Shown here piece after piece: positions 10,101 through 18,534 of a stretch of 64,000 bases of DNA. Location: assembly GCA_023404095.1 (NCBI GenBank), contig JAEYDD010000030.1:186001-250000 (forward strand), in the 5' to 3' direction. Each line of letters begins with the position of its first letter. Position 1 is the stretch's first letter. The position numbers were made by a program, and so were the translations under genes. A model generated the notes under the pieces. It was not told the origin of the DNA and made no database searches. It was given only the letters and a program-made list of their open reading frames with translations. Origin of the DNA: Pseudomonadota bacterium. Its GTDB lineage: Bacteria > Pseudomonadota > Alphaproteobacteria > Rhizobiales > Rhizobiaceae.

Positions 10101-12596
10101 CGGGCGGATACCGATCATAGGTCCGTCGGGGCGCACCGGCAGGGTCAGCGAGCGCTCGACGGCACGACCGCCGGCCTCGCTCATGCGCACGGTGATCTCG
10201 GCGTTCAGCAGTTGCGTGGTCGCCGGGCGTTCGGCGACCTCGACCTCGAAGCGAGCCTTGCCCTCGTCGTCGAGCGGCGAAAGTCCCTCGATCGGCAGGC
10301 GGTTCTCCTCCATGCCCTCCTCGTCGGCAAGGCCAAAGACATAGCCCTTGAAGGTCTCGCTCGTACGCGACGGCTTCAGGGCCACGTCGCCCTCGATCTC
10401 CAGGCCGGCGGCAGGGGCGCCATAGAGGTAGCGGCCGTCGACGTCGATCGCGACCGGGGTGCCGCCGACGATGTCCTTCGCTACGCTGGTCAGGTTGAAT
10501 TCGGTGCGGTCGGGCACAAAGTCGTCGACGAGGAAGGTCTTCTCGCCGATCGCCGGCGCCTTGGGATCGGCGAAGATCTGCATCATCCAGGTGCCGCGCA
10601 TGGCATTCGGCTGGACGGGGAAGTCGATCGTGTGGCCGCCGAGGCGGCTGTCGTTGCTGACGAGACGCCGGTCCTCGACGCCATCGGGGCGGCTGAAGAC
10701 GAAGGTCAGCGGCAGGCCTTCCACCGCATTTGCCTCGATGTCGCGGGCAAGGGCTGCGGCATGCACCGTCTCGCCGGCGCGGTAGATGCCGCGCTCCGTC
10801 CAGGCGAAGATGTCGATTGCGCCCGGCGCCGGGCGACCGGTGACGCCGCGGTCGGAGAGGTCGAAGCCGGCGCGGGTCATGTCGAGGAAGACGTAGTCGG
10901 CCTCGCCGTTGCGCGCCGTCAGCACGGCCGGCATCATCGCCGCGGTGCCGCGGATCAGCCCGGCGGTAAAGGTGGCGCGGCCATCTGCGTCGGTCTTGGC
11001 GGTGCCGAGGATCTCGTTGTTCTTGGCCAGCAGTTGCAGTTCGACGCCGGCCAGCGGCTTCGCGCTGCCGAGCGAGCGGGCGAAGACGTGCAGCCCGTCG
11101 GTGCCGGCGAAGGTCGAAAGGCCGATATCGGAGACGAGGAACCACTGCGTCGCCTTGGCGTCCCAGTCGCGCTTCGGCCCGTTCGAGGCCTCGGCGGTCA
11201 AAACGTAGATGCCGGGTTCGCGCTTCGGCAGGGCTTCGTCGACGGGGAAGGAGGTGACGACGTCCTTGTTGAGATCGCGCTGCATCTCGATCTGGCCCTG
11301 CCAGACGAGTTTTCCGAGTTCGCTCTCGATGCGGCCGGCGCCGTAGCCGTCGAGCTGGGTGAGGAACTGCGAGCCGGTCAGAAGGGCTGCGATGCTGCGG
11401 TCGCCGACGCGGTAGAGCTTGAGGTCGGCGCTGTCGGTGTTGACGGAGACGAGCGGGATGCCGCGCCGTGCGGTGCTCGGCAGCACGAAGCTGTCGCCGG
11501 TGAAGCGCACGCTGGCGCTGCGGTCCTGGACGTAGATGTCGAGCTCGACGGCCTGCTCCAGGCTCTCGTCGACCGAGGAGGGCAGGCCGGGGCGGAGGGC
11601 CAGCTTGTAGCGCTGGCCATGATTAAGGCCCTCGACGCAGATCTGGCTGTCCTTCGCCTCGACGCCCTTCGGGGCTGCGCCGTCGAGCGTGACGAAGCTT
11701 GCGTAGTCGGCGCCAAATTTCACCAGCGGCTCGGAGAACTGCACGCAGGCACGCGGGCTGACGCTGTCGTTGTCGATGGTGTGCTGGACGACGCGGAAGC
11801 CCTGGCGTGCCTTGAGGTCGAGATAGGCGGCGCGGATCGCGGGGTCTGCCACCACCGCGAGGCTTTCCTTGTAGGCATTGATGCCGGCGCGATAGTTGCC
11901 GGACTTGTCGAGCGTGTCGGCGAGAACGGCAAGGGCATCGGCGCGGGCGGTGGTCGACCGCGTCAGCCAATAGGCGTTCAGGGCGGCAAGCGGGCCCTGG
12001 CCGGCGAGATAGGAGTTGTCGGTCGAGCGGGCGGCGGTCTGCGCCATTTCGATCCAGAGGAAGCGATCATCGGGCGCCAGCGACAGTGCGCCCTTGAAGG
12101 CGTCCAGCGCCTCGGAGATCCGGCCGGACTCGGCCTCGATCCGGCCGAGGGCCGCGAGGCTTTCCACGCCCTGTCCTTCCTGATTGCTGAGCAGCGTGAG
12201 GCTGGACTTGAGCGCGCGCGCCTCCTGCTGCATGCCGTCCGAAAGGAAGCCGAGCGCGGGTGCCGCGCCGATGTCCGCCTCGCCGTCCGTCAGCGTGATC
12301 TTGCCGGCGATCGTGCCGTTGAATCCGTTGAGCTGATTGAAGTCGGACTTGAGGAAGCACCATTTCACCTTCGGATTGTAGGTGAAGGCACGGCAGGAAT
12401 GGTCGCCGATGCACTGGCTCTTGCACTGGTCCAGCGTGACATTCTGCACCGTGCGCAGGTCGAACCCGAAGTAGTCGGCGTTCTCGGTGGTGACGATTGT
12501 TCGTTTGGCTTCGGCGGCGTGGCCCGGCACGGCGCCGGAGAGGGCGGCTGTCGCAAGCGTGAAGAGAAAGGCGGAGACGCCGAAGAAAGAACGCAT
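7140..12596 (-). CDS. Bacterial alpha-2-macroglobulin with N-terminal PAN/apple-like domain
   Basis: Large periplasmic protease-trapping protein, about 1818 residues. The start at 12596 is chosen because GGAGG lies 10 bases upstream and a clean signal peptide follows, with a likely cut after GHA. An ATG eight codons further 5' would place the Shine-Dalgarno inside the gene. After the signal comes a Cys-rich block (about 25-75, four Cys including DQCKSQC and KWCFLKS) that resembles a PAN/apple domain. Then come MG-type beta domains, a variable bait region, and the thioester motif YPYGCAEQ with Cys near residue 1371 and Gln 1374. The thioester is therefore intact and should covalently capture cleaving proteases. 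Unlike E. coli YfhM there is no lipobox, so the protein is probably soluble. pbpC follows immediately. Confidence 0.93.
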   Translation of the reverse strand: MRSFFGVSAFLFTLATAALSGAVPGHAAEAKRTIVTTENADYFGFDLRTVQNVTLDQCKSQCIGDHSCRAFTYNPKVKWCFLKSDFNQLNGFNGTIAGKITLTDGEADIGAAPALGFLSDGMQQEARALKSSLTLLSNQEGQGVESLAALGRIEAESGRISEALDAFKGALSLAPDDRFLWIEMAQTAARSTDNSYLAGQGPLAALNAYWLTRSTTARADALAVLADTLDKSGNYRAGINAYKESLAVVADPAIRAAYLDLKARQGFRVVQHTIDNDSVSPRACVQFSEPLVKFGADYASFVTLDGAAPKGVEAKDSQICVEGLNHGQRYKLALRPGLPSSVDESLEQAVELDIYVQDRSASVRFTGDSFVLPSTARRGIPLVSVNTDSADLKLYRVGDRSIAALLTGSQFLTQLDGYGAGRIESELGKLVWQGQIEMQRDLNKDVVTSFPVDEALPKREPGIYVLTAEASNGPKRDWDAKATQWFLVSDIGLSTFAGTDGLHVFARSLGSAKPLAGVELQLLAKNNEILGTAKTDADGRATFTAGLIRGTAAMMPAVLTARNGEADYVFLDMTRAGFDLSDRGVTGRPAPGAIDIFAWTERGIYRAGETVHAAALARDIEANAVEGLPLTFVFSRPDGVEDRRLVSNDSRLGGHTIDFPVQPNAMRGTWMMQIFADPKAPAIGEKTFLVDDFVPDRTEFNLTSVAKDIVGGTPVAIDVDGRYLYGAPAAGLEIEGDVALKPSRTSETFKGYVFGLADEEGMEENRLPIEGLSPLDDEGKARFEVEVAERPATTQLLNAEITVRMSEAGGRAVERSLTLPVRPDGPMIGIRPAASGDVPENSTARFHVIVAGPEGGRQAMKGLPWKLLSVERDYQWYRDGSSWRYEPILSTKQVDAGVIDVTEDGAEIAVPVGWGRYRLEVETAAADGPVTSIEFDAGWYVEATSTETPDALEIALDKESYKVGETAKLKVTSRYAGQLLVTNGTENLISVATAEASETGGEIEIPVTADWGAGAYVTATLYRPGDAQESRMPMRAIGVKWLKVDPAERKLAITLGAPEKTLPRQPLDISLAVAGAGANEDAYVTVAAVDVGILNLTRYEAPDPDGWYFGQRRLGLEIRDLYGRLIDGSLGATGRLRTGGDGGQVALEGNPPTQKLVAFFSGPVKLDAEGKAKVSFDIPQFNGTARVMAVAWSKAGIGHISRDVIIRDPVVVTASLPKFLAPDDRSSLRLDIANTDAPAGDYQLSITHNPSVMVEQTGASQTVRLEAGGKTNLTLPLIGGEVGSGVITVALSDGAGQTFEQSLDIPVRPATLPITTRRVLELAAGGSVTIDDQLLADSLLGSASVALNVSRSSAFDIPALLMTLDRYPYGCAEQTTSRALPLLYLSELSQGSGLAEDTETAKRVQDAIYRVLSYQSSSGSFGLWGPGYGDLWLDAYVTDFLTRAREQKFDVPEPAMVQALDNLQNALSYDNNVQERGNEIAYALYVLARNRKAAISDLRYYADTRLAEFPTPLAKAHVAAALGLYGDTQRSERIFRDSLRMTTDVSNVSLARSDYGSALRDGAAVLALAAEARPVPAIIPELSRIVANEWQHKAYTSTQEQTWMLLAARAIQDEDDTLRLEVNGADHSGRYAARMSGEDLLKRPVTIANRGNDNVSAVLTTVAAPVQPLPAGGDGFAIERSYYTLDGEPATISEARQNERYVVVLKVTQDNAWPSRVLVTDLLPAGLEIDNPSLVNSASIENFDWIGDVEAAHTEFRSDRFVAAFDRSGTSGSDITLAYVVRAVTPGTYDHPAASVEDMYRPQFSARTATGRMQVLAE

Positions 12597-12781
12597 AACC
12601 CCATGTCCTCCAAATGCCATCGGTCCCAGCGCCGGCCACTCTTGATAGCCGAGCGGCGGATGTCAACCGAAGGTCGCAAAGTTTCCCGGCACGGTCGAAA
12701 CCCCGGGCAGAACTGTCCCCTCAGTAGAACGGTCCAGCCCGCGTGTTTCATCGCGGCTGCAGCAAGGAATTCGACGCGGGT

Positions 12782-14761
12782 CTAGCGAATGTTTTCGGCG
12801 CACTCCTCGCGCACGATCCGGTAGTAGGGGGCGAGGGCCGGCAGGGCTGCGAGCATCTCGTCGAAGAGCGGATCGTCAGGCGTGAGCGTGCCGGCGTAGC
12901 GGGCGGTGACGAGGCGGCGATGCTTCTCCGCGACATCATCGGCCACGTCGGCAACTGCGGTGAAGACGGGAGAGGCCGTGGTGCGTCCCTTCACGGTGAT
13001 GCGGTCGAGTTCGAGCGCACGGAAACGGTCGGCGAGAAGGGCGGTGCCCTCGCCGATCAGAAGCGGCACGCCATAGTTCTTCGAGGCGCCCTCGAGGCGG
13101 GAGGCGAGGTTTACCGCATCGCCCAGCACCGAGTAGTCGAACCGTTGCGAAGATCCCATGTTGCCGACCACGCATTCGCCGGTGTTGATGCCGATGCCGA
13201 TCCGGAGCTGATGGTGGACGGTGCGGCGCTCGGTCGCCTCGCGTTTCAACTCATCGTTGAGGCTTTCCATCCGCGCCAGCATGTCGATGGCCGCTGCAAC
13301 CGCGTGGTTCGCGTGGTCCTCGTCGTCCAGTGGCGCGTTCCAGAACGCCATCAGGCAGTCGCCGATATATTTGTCGATCGTCCCGCCATGGCCGAGCACG
13401 ATGTCGGACAGCGGCGTCAGCAGTCGGTTGATCAGGGTGGTCAGCTGTTCCGGGTCGTCCTTCATCGTCTCCGCGATGGTGGTGAAGCCGCGCACGTCAC
13501 AGAAGAGGATGGAGAGCGTGCGCCGTTCGCCTCCAAGGCGCAGTTGCGAGGGGTCGCGGGCGAGCCGTTCGACGAGGGCGGGCGAGAGGTACTGCGAGAA
13601 GGCGCGGGTGATCTGCTTGCGGTTGCGGCGTTCGTCGGCATAGTCGAACGCGGCCTGACCGATCGCGACGCTGACAAAGGCGAGCGCCGGACCGAGCGGC
13701 GAGACGAAGAGCTGAGCGTAGCGGATCAGCAGGAAGCTTGCCGCCGCAAGGGCGAGCACTGCACCGAGCGTCACGGCCGCCGTCTGCCAGCGCGTCGAGC
13801 GCCAGACGGTGAGGGCGGAAAGGACGGCGGCAAGCGCGATGCCTGCAAGCACGACCGGCGTGCCCGCCTTCAAGATGGCGCGGGCGCCCACGATGTTGTC
13901 GAAGATCGTCGCCTGGATCTCCACGCCTGCGACCAGCCGCCCGGTGTGCACCGTATAGGACGTCGCAAAGGCGTCCGCGCCGCCGTGGTTGATCTCGGGG
14001 GCGTTCTGCAGGCTGAGGCCGACGATGACGACGCGGTCGCGGAAGAAGTCCTTCGGCAGGAAATTGTCCGGGTCGAGCGCCTGATAATAGGAGACCGTGG
14101 GATAGCTGCGGGCGGGGCCGAACGACTGCACCAGCCAGTCGCCTTGGGGCAGGTCATGAGGGCGGCCGGCGATACGGGCGAGTTCGCGGGCGAAGCCGTC
14201 CTCGTAGCGCGGCAGCTCGCGGAAGGTGCCATCGCCACCAAGCGAGATCGAGGCGAGGCCGGTGACCGCACCCGCATCGGAAAAGGCGGGAAGCGGGGTG
14301 GTGCGCACCAGCTGTTCGGCCTGCGGGGTGACGATCAGGCTTTCGTCGCCGGCGAGAACCACGTCGGGACCGAGTGCGGCAGCCAGCGCCGCGTCGCGCG
14401 CGGGCACGGACGGTTCGGCAAAGATGATGTCGAGCCCGATCGCCCTTGCACCCGCCGCCCGCAGCGCCTCGATCAGGCGTGCATGGATGTCGCGCGGCCA
14501 GGGCCATTGCACGTTGATCTCGGCCAGCGACGGCTCGTCGATCGCAACGACGATCGGGCTGTCTGGGGGCGGGGAGGGATCGTCTAAGGTGGAAAGATAG
14601 TCGAAGCTTCTGAGCTCCTGCAGCGACCAGAACGGGAAGCGCGTGAGCGCCGAGACCACGGCGATGGTCATGACGGTCAGGAGGACGAGCCGCAGGGTAC
14701 GGCCGATCCGCCGCGTTCCGTTCACCCCCGTCACGCCGTGCTTTGGGGCGCTGCCGCTCAT
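12782..14761 (-). CDS. CHASE2 sensor-domain class III adenylate/guanylate cyclase
   Basis: Membrane receptor cyclase, 659 residues from ATG 14761. That start shares one base with the upstream stop (TGATG), so translation is coupled to the FecR/TPR/barrel gene. The order is an N-terminal membrane segment (about 21-41), a periplasmic CHASE2 domain (about 45-290), three membrane helices (about 302-370) and a cytosolic class III cyclase domain (about 410-590). Metal-binding Asp422 (LFCDVRGF) and Asp468 (DKYIGD) are present, as are the transition-state Asn551 and Arg555 (VNLASRLE). The base-selecting positions are Lys464 and Ser544, which fit ATP better than GTP. Activity is therefore expected, with cAMP the likely product. 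The signal sensed by CHASE2 is unknown. Confidence 0.93.
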   Translation of the reverse strand: MSGSAPKHGVTGVNGTRRIGRTLRLVLLTVMTIAVVSALTRFPFWSLQELRSFDYLSTLDDPSPPPDSPIVVAIDEPSLAEINVQWPWPRDIHARLIEALRAAGARAIGLDIIFAEPSVPARDAALAAALGPDVVLAGDESLIVTPQAEQLVRTTPLPAFSDAGAVTGLASISLGGDGTFRELPRYEDGFARELARIAGRPHDLPQGDWLVQSFGPARSYPTVSYYQALDPDNFLPKDFFRDRVVIVGLSLQNAPEINHGGADAFATSYTVHTGRLVAGVEIQATIFDNIVGARAILKAGTPVVLAGIALAAVLSALTVWRSTRWQTAAVTLGAVLALAAASFLLIRYAQLFVSPLGPALAFVSVAIGQAAFDYADERRNRKQITRAFSQYLSPALVERLARDPSQLRLGGERRTLSILFCDVRGFTTIAETMKDDPEQLTTLINRLLTPLSDIVLGHGGTIDKYIGDCLMAFWNAPLDDEDHANHAVAAAIDMLARMESLNDELKREATERRTVHHQLRIGIGINTGECVVGNMGSSQRFDYSVLGDAVNLASRLEGASKNYGVPLLIGEGTALLADRFRALELDRITVKGRTTASPVFTAVADVADDVAEKHRRLVTARYAGTLTPDDPLFDEMLAALPALAPYYRIVREECAENIR

Positions 14762-17700
14762 CAGAAGCGAACTTTGACGGTGCCCTTGAAGCTCCGCCCC
14801 CAGCCGGGAATGCCCGTTGCGACGTCGAAATCCTCGTCCAGCAGGTTGAAGGCGGCTAGGCTGAGCTCGAAGCGCTTGTCGAACGGCTCCCACGTCACGC
14901 TGGCGTCGAGCGTCCAGAAGGCGTCGAGTTCAGTCCGGCCAATAGGCAATTGTCCATCCAGCGATGAAAGGCTTCCGGCACGGGTTCCTATATAGTTGCC
15001 GGCGACCGTCGCCTTGATGTTTGCTTCGTTGACCCAGGTCAAGGCAACCTGTCCAGCCCATGTCGGTATGAAAGGCAGGGTTTTGCCGTAGTCGAGGCTC
15101 GTGGGGTCGTCGTTCTTCGAGTTTGTGTAAGCGACGGTTCCGGAGACGCCAAAGCCGCTGCCGATGTGAATGTTGGAAGTCAGGCTCGTGCGGTCAACGC
15201 GCCCCTCCGAGAGGGCGAAGGAATCGACAAAGAGCGGGGACGGCCAGAGCGCAGGATAGCCGAGGGCAAGGCCGTTCATGTCCTGATGTTGGTAGTCGAC
15301 CGCCGTAAAGAACCAGTCGGTCCATTCTGCGTCCCATTTCAAGGCGAGCGTATCGGCGTAACCATCGGTGGCCAGACCGAATTGATTGGGTTGTATGCCG
15401 AGAATGCTGACTGGCGCCAGGGTATTGATATCATAATCGTAGCTCTGGCGAAGGACAGCTGCGCGCAGCCATTGCCCGTCAGTCGGAGAATAAGCCACCC
15501 CGACGCGCGGCTCAAATCTTTTGGTATCGGCGATATCGCCGTTGGCATACGTTCCGAACAACCCGTACTCGGCCTTCAGCTGGCTGTTTATGTCGTGCAG
15601 TACATCGACGTATGCACGACCATAGTCGACCCGTGTCGACACGGAATCCACCGTGGGCTCGCCATTCAGATCCTCGGCATAGTCCAAATCGATCACGCCG
15701 CCTTCGATGCCATAGCGCCACGTCAGGTTGCCGGTAGCGATGGTGTGGTTGAGCGCTCCAATATAGCTCGTCTGCGCTGTTTTCTGGCTGAAGGCATCAA
15801 TGCCGGCTTGAGCAAATGTGAAATCGTACTTCTGGTCTGTATCGCTGTAGAAGAATGCAGTGTTGATGACGTTTTCAAAGCTGATCGTATGACTGAGGCC
15901 GACACCGAGTTCGGTTGTCTTGTAATTGTTGTCTCTTTCAAACGTATCCGGCGGACTTCCGAAGTAATAGGGCAGATCGAGGCTGTTGTCTGCGCGTTGG
16001 GCATAGGCGACGACCCTGGTGTCCGGGGTCGGGGTCGCCGTGAGATAGCCGACGCCGTTTATCACTTCGGCCGTGCCGTCGTAGTGCGACTGCGGATAAG
16101 CTATATCACCCGTGAGCGGTGTCTTTATCCATTCAAGATTGACGTAGCTGCTGATTGGGAACGGCCTGTTGGCAAAGCTGCTCCAGCGGCCCTCATAGAT
16201 CGGCCGGGAGTGGCCGTTATAGGTCGAGATGCCGTAGCCAAGTTCGACTTCCGCGAAGGGGTAACGGATGTAGTACGGCCGGGCGGACGGCCCTGCCAGC
16301 ATTTGCGGGTCGTACAACAGGCCCTGCATGAAGCTTGAGAAGGTGTTCCTGTTCTGCGTCGGCTCGATGCCATCGCTGCCGTAAAGGTAGTTGTTCAGGA
16401 ACGGGTTGACGCTGCCGCGCAGCGTCTGGTCGACATACGACATGCCGGAAAAGGGGTCGAAGGTGATGTCGCCGTAATACTGGCCCCAGGCGTTCAGGCC
16501 CTGCAGGCGGAAGGCATTGTTGAGGGTCGAGCCTGCGTCGTGGTTGAAGCTGATCGCGGCGTGGTCCGATCCGATCGCGCGCAGCCGGCGCATGTATTCC
16601 AGGGCTGCGGCAATGGCGCCGTCGGAATCGTACTCGTCCATCGCGATGCTTGCCCGCAGAGACGGAACGACCGGGTCATTCGGGTCGAGCCGGTCGGCGT
16701 TGTCGAGCGCCTGCTGCGCGGCGACGCCATTGCCCTGCTCCTGCTGGGCAATGGCCAACGCAAGCTGCCCCTGCGCTACCGCGGGATTTGCCACCGTGCC
16801 CGCCAGCAAGTCCTCGGTCGCCTTCTCCAGTTCGCCTGTTTGGAGATGGTAGCGGCCGCGCGCGATCAGGGCGAGATCGAATCCCGGATCGGCCGCCATC
16901 GCACGGTCGATTTGGTCCTTCGCCAGTAGCACCCGGTCCTGATCGAGATAAGTGATCGCCAGATTGACGCGCGGCAAAGGATCTACAGGGTCCAGCTCGA
17001 TCGCGCGCTTGAGCGCTTTTTGCGCCGACTGCCAGTCGCCGCGTGCATCCTGGGCGAGGCCCAGGTCATTCCACAGCGTGCCCCAGCCGGGCGCCACCTT
17101 CAGTGCCGTCTCGAGGGTTGCGATGGCGGCCTTGGGGTCGCCTTCGATGCCGCTCTGATAGCGTGAAAGGCTCCACAGCGCGATCGGCTGGTTCGGATCG
17201 AGCGCCAGCGCGCGACCAATCGCTTCCTTCACCTGTTCGCGATCGTTGATGATGAAGGCGAAGGCGGAGCGGTAGGCCGGCAGCGACGGGTCGTCCGGAT
17301 ACCGCTGTTCGGCCTCCTTCAGAATATCGAGGCTCGCGCGGATGTTTTCCAGGAAGCCCGCCGCATAGGCCTCGGCAAACGCCCCGTTGGGGCCCGTCAC
17401 CCGCCGAGGCTGCTTCTCGATCCGGTCAGGGTCCGCCAGCGCGCGGGCGAAGTAGCCGCCGAAGTCGGCGACGCTGCCGCGTTTCGGATCGAGGCCGGGC
17501 CGGGCGCGGGCGAACAGGCGCGCGGCATCGTCGAAGCGGCGTTCGGCGCCCGCGACCATGGCGTCGATCAGGTCGAGGCGGGCGCGCTGGGTGGCGGAAA
17601 GCGTCATGGCGCGCGCCCGGTCCAGCGAGGCCATCGCCTTCTGCCGGCCCTCCAGCGTGAACTGTGCCTCGGCAAGCGTCAGCCAGTCTTCGGCGCTGCG

Positions 17701-18414
17701 GCTTTCTTCCGGCGTTTGTTCAAGGCCGTCGATCGTCCGACGCATTTCCTGCGACGTCAGCGGAGAGGGCTGCATGTAGACGAATGCGTCGCGCAGCGGC
17801 AGGTAGAACAGCATCTGCTCGCGGTCGTCGGAGTTGACGACGATGATCTTCTGCGGCGCCTGGCCGATCCTGGCGACGGCGGCCTCGCCCTGGCGGACCT
17901 GCACGCTGCCCTGGTCGTTGACCAGTTCCACCGTGCCTTCCATCACCACCAGCGAGGTCTTGTCGCCGTCGACTGTGAGCGACCAGTCGGTGCCGCGGAT
18001 GGCGGCGGCCGCAGCCGGCGTGTCGATCTTCAGCCCCTGGCCGCCGCGCTGTGCGCGCGCCCAGATGGTGCCGCTCTGCAGGTCGAGCACGGTATCGCCC
18101 GCAGCCCCCATCTGCCGCACCAGCAGCGATGAATTGCGGCCGAGCCGGATCTGGGTGCTGTCGGCAAACAGGACGGCGAGCTGGCCGACCGCGTTGGTGC
18201 GCAATTCGTCGCCGATCAGGAGGTCCTGATTGAGGTCGACGTGGCGCCAGTTGCTGACGTCGAAGAAGCGGACCTCCTCGCCCGTCTTGCGTGCGATGAC
18301 CGAGCCTGCGGCAGGGGTGGCGCGCGGAATCGGATCGCCGAGGGCGGCCGTATGCCCCAGGGCGACAAGAAACGGCAATGCCGCAATTGTCCTCCAGCCA
18401 CTCCCCATCTTCAT
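14761..18414 (-). CDS. FecR-domain, TPR and outer-membrane beta-barrel fusion protein
   Basis: An unusual outer-membrane protein of about 1217 residues. From the chosen ATG at 18414 (a second lies two codons on; no strong Shine-Dalgarno is visible) it has a signal peptide (about 1-25). A FecR-like domain (about 65-165) follows, with the segments RTNAVGQLAVLFADSTQIRLG and AAIRGTDWSLTVDG. Then come tandem TPRs (about 230-560) and a long beta-strand region (about 600-1217) that ends in KVRF, the terminal Phe expected of barrel proteins. There is no TonB plug domain, so it is TonB-receptor-like only in its barrel. The stop overlaps the CHASE2 cyclase start, which suggests that the periplasmic FecR/TPR part and the cyclase sensor work together. 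Ligand and function are unknown. Confidence 0.9.
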   Translation of the reverse strand: MKMGSGWRTIAALPFLVALGHTAALGDPIPRATPAAGSVIARKTGEEVRFFDVSNWRHVDLNQDLLIGDELRTNAVGQLAVLFADSTQIRLGRNSSLLVRQMGAAGDTVLDLQSGTIWARAQRGGQGLKIDTPAAAAAIRGTDWSLTVDGDKTSLVVMEGTVELVNDQGSVQVRQGEAAVARIGQAPQKIIVVNSDDREQMLFYLPLRDAFVYMQPSPLTSQEMRRTIDGLEQTPEESRSAEDWLTLAEAQFTLEGRQKAMASLDRARAMTLSATQRARLDLIDAMVAGAERRFDDAARLFARARPGLDPKRGSVADFGGYFARALADPDRIEKQPRRVTGPNGAFAEAYAAGFLENIRASLDILKEAEQRYPDDPSLPAYRSAFAFIINDREQVKEAIGRALALDPNQPIALWSLSRYQSGIEGDPKAAIATLETALKVAPGWGTLWNDLGLAQDARGDWQSAQKALKRAIELDPVDPLPRVNLAITYLDQDRVLLAKDQIDRAMAADPGFDLALIARGRYHLQTGELEKATEDLLAGTVANPAVAQGQLALAIAQQEQGNGVAAQQALDNADRLDPNDPVVPSLRASIAMDEYDSDGAIAAALEYMRRLRAIGSDHAAISFNHDAGSTLNNAFRLQGLNAWGQYYGDITFDPFSGMSYVDQTLRGSVNPFLNNYLYGSDGIEPTQNRNTFSSFMQGLLYDPQMLAGPSARPYYIRYPFAEVELGYGISTYNGHSRPIYEGRWSSFANRPFPISSYVNLEWIKTPLTGDIAYPQSHYDGTAEVINGVGYLTATPTPDTRVVAYAQRADNSLDLPYYFGSPPDTFERDNNYKTTELGVGLSHTISFENVINTAFFYSDTDQKYDFTFAQAGIDAFSQKTAQTSYIGALNHTIATGNLTWRYGIEGGVIDLDYAEDLNGEPTVDSVSTRVDYGRAYVDVLHDINSQLKAEYGLFGTYANGDIADTKRFEPRVGVAYSPTDGQWLRAAVLRQSYDYDINTLAPVSILGIQPNQFGLATDGYADTLALKWDAEWTDWFFTAVDYQHQDMNGLALGYPALWPSPLFVDSFALSEGRVDRTSLTSNIHIGSGFGVSGTVAYTNSKNDDPTSLDYGKTLPFIPTWAGQVALTWVNEANIKATVAGNYIGTRAGSLSSLDGQLPIGRTELDAFWTLDASVTWEPFDKRFELSLAAFNLLDEDFDVATGIPGWGRSFKGTVKVRF

Positions 18415-18534
18415 GCGCCAAGAACTGACAGGCGCGGCGAAATTGTCAAGCTGTCGCGACGAGGGCTGCTTGCTTTTGTCCGCGGCTGTATTAACACGGA
18501 AACACATGTTGGCGGGGGCAGTCAGTATTTGGCC

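Noticed and set aside
9000..12785. A 1261-codon open frame on the plus strand across the alpha-2-macroglobulin gene
   Set aside because: It is a mirror of the codon bias of the minus-strand gene in GC-rich DNA. Its protein has no recognisable domain, and it lacks a ribosome-binding site.
18241..18534. A 98-codon N-terminal extension of the Pycsar-effector-like protein
   Set aside because: It would run antisense through the signal peptide and FecR domain of the divergent gene. The ATG at 18535 begins the plausible protein.
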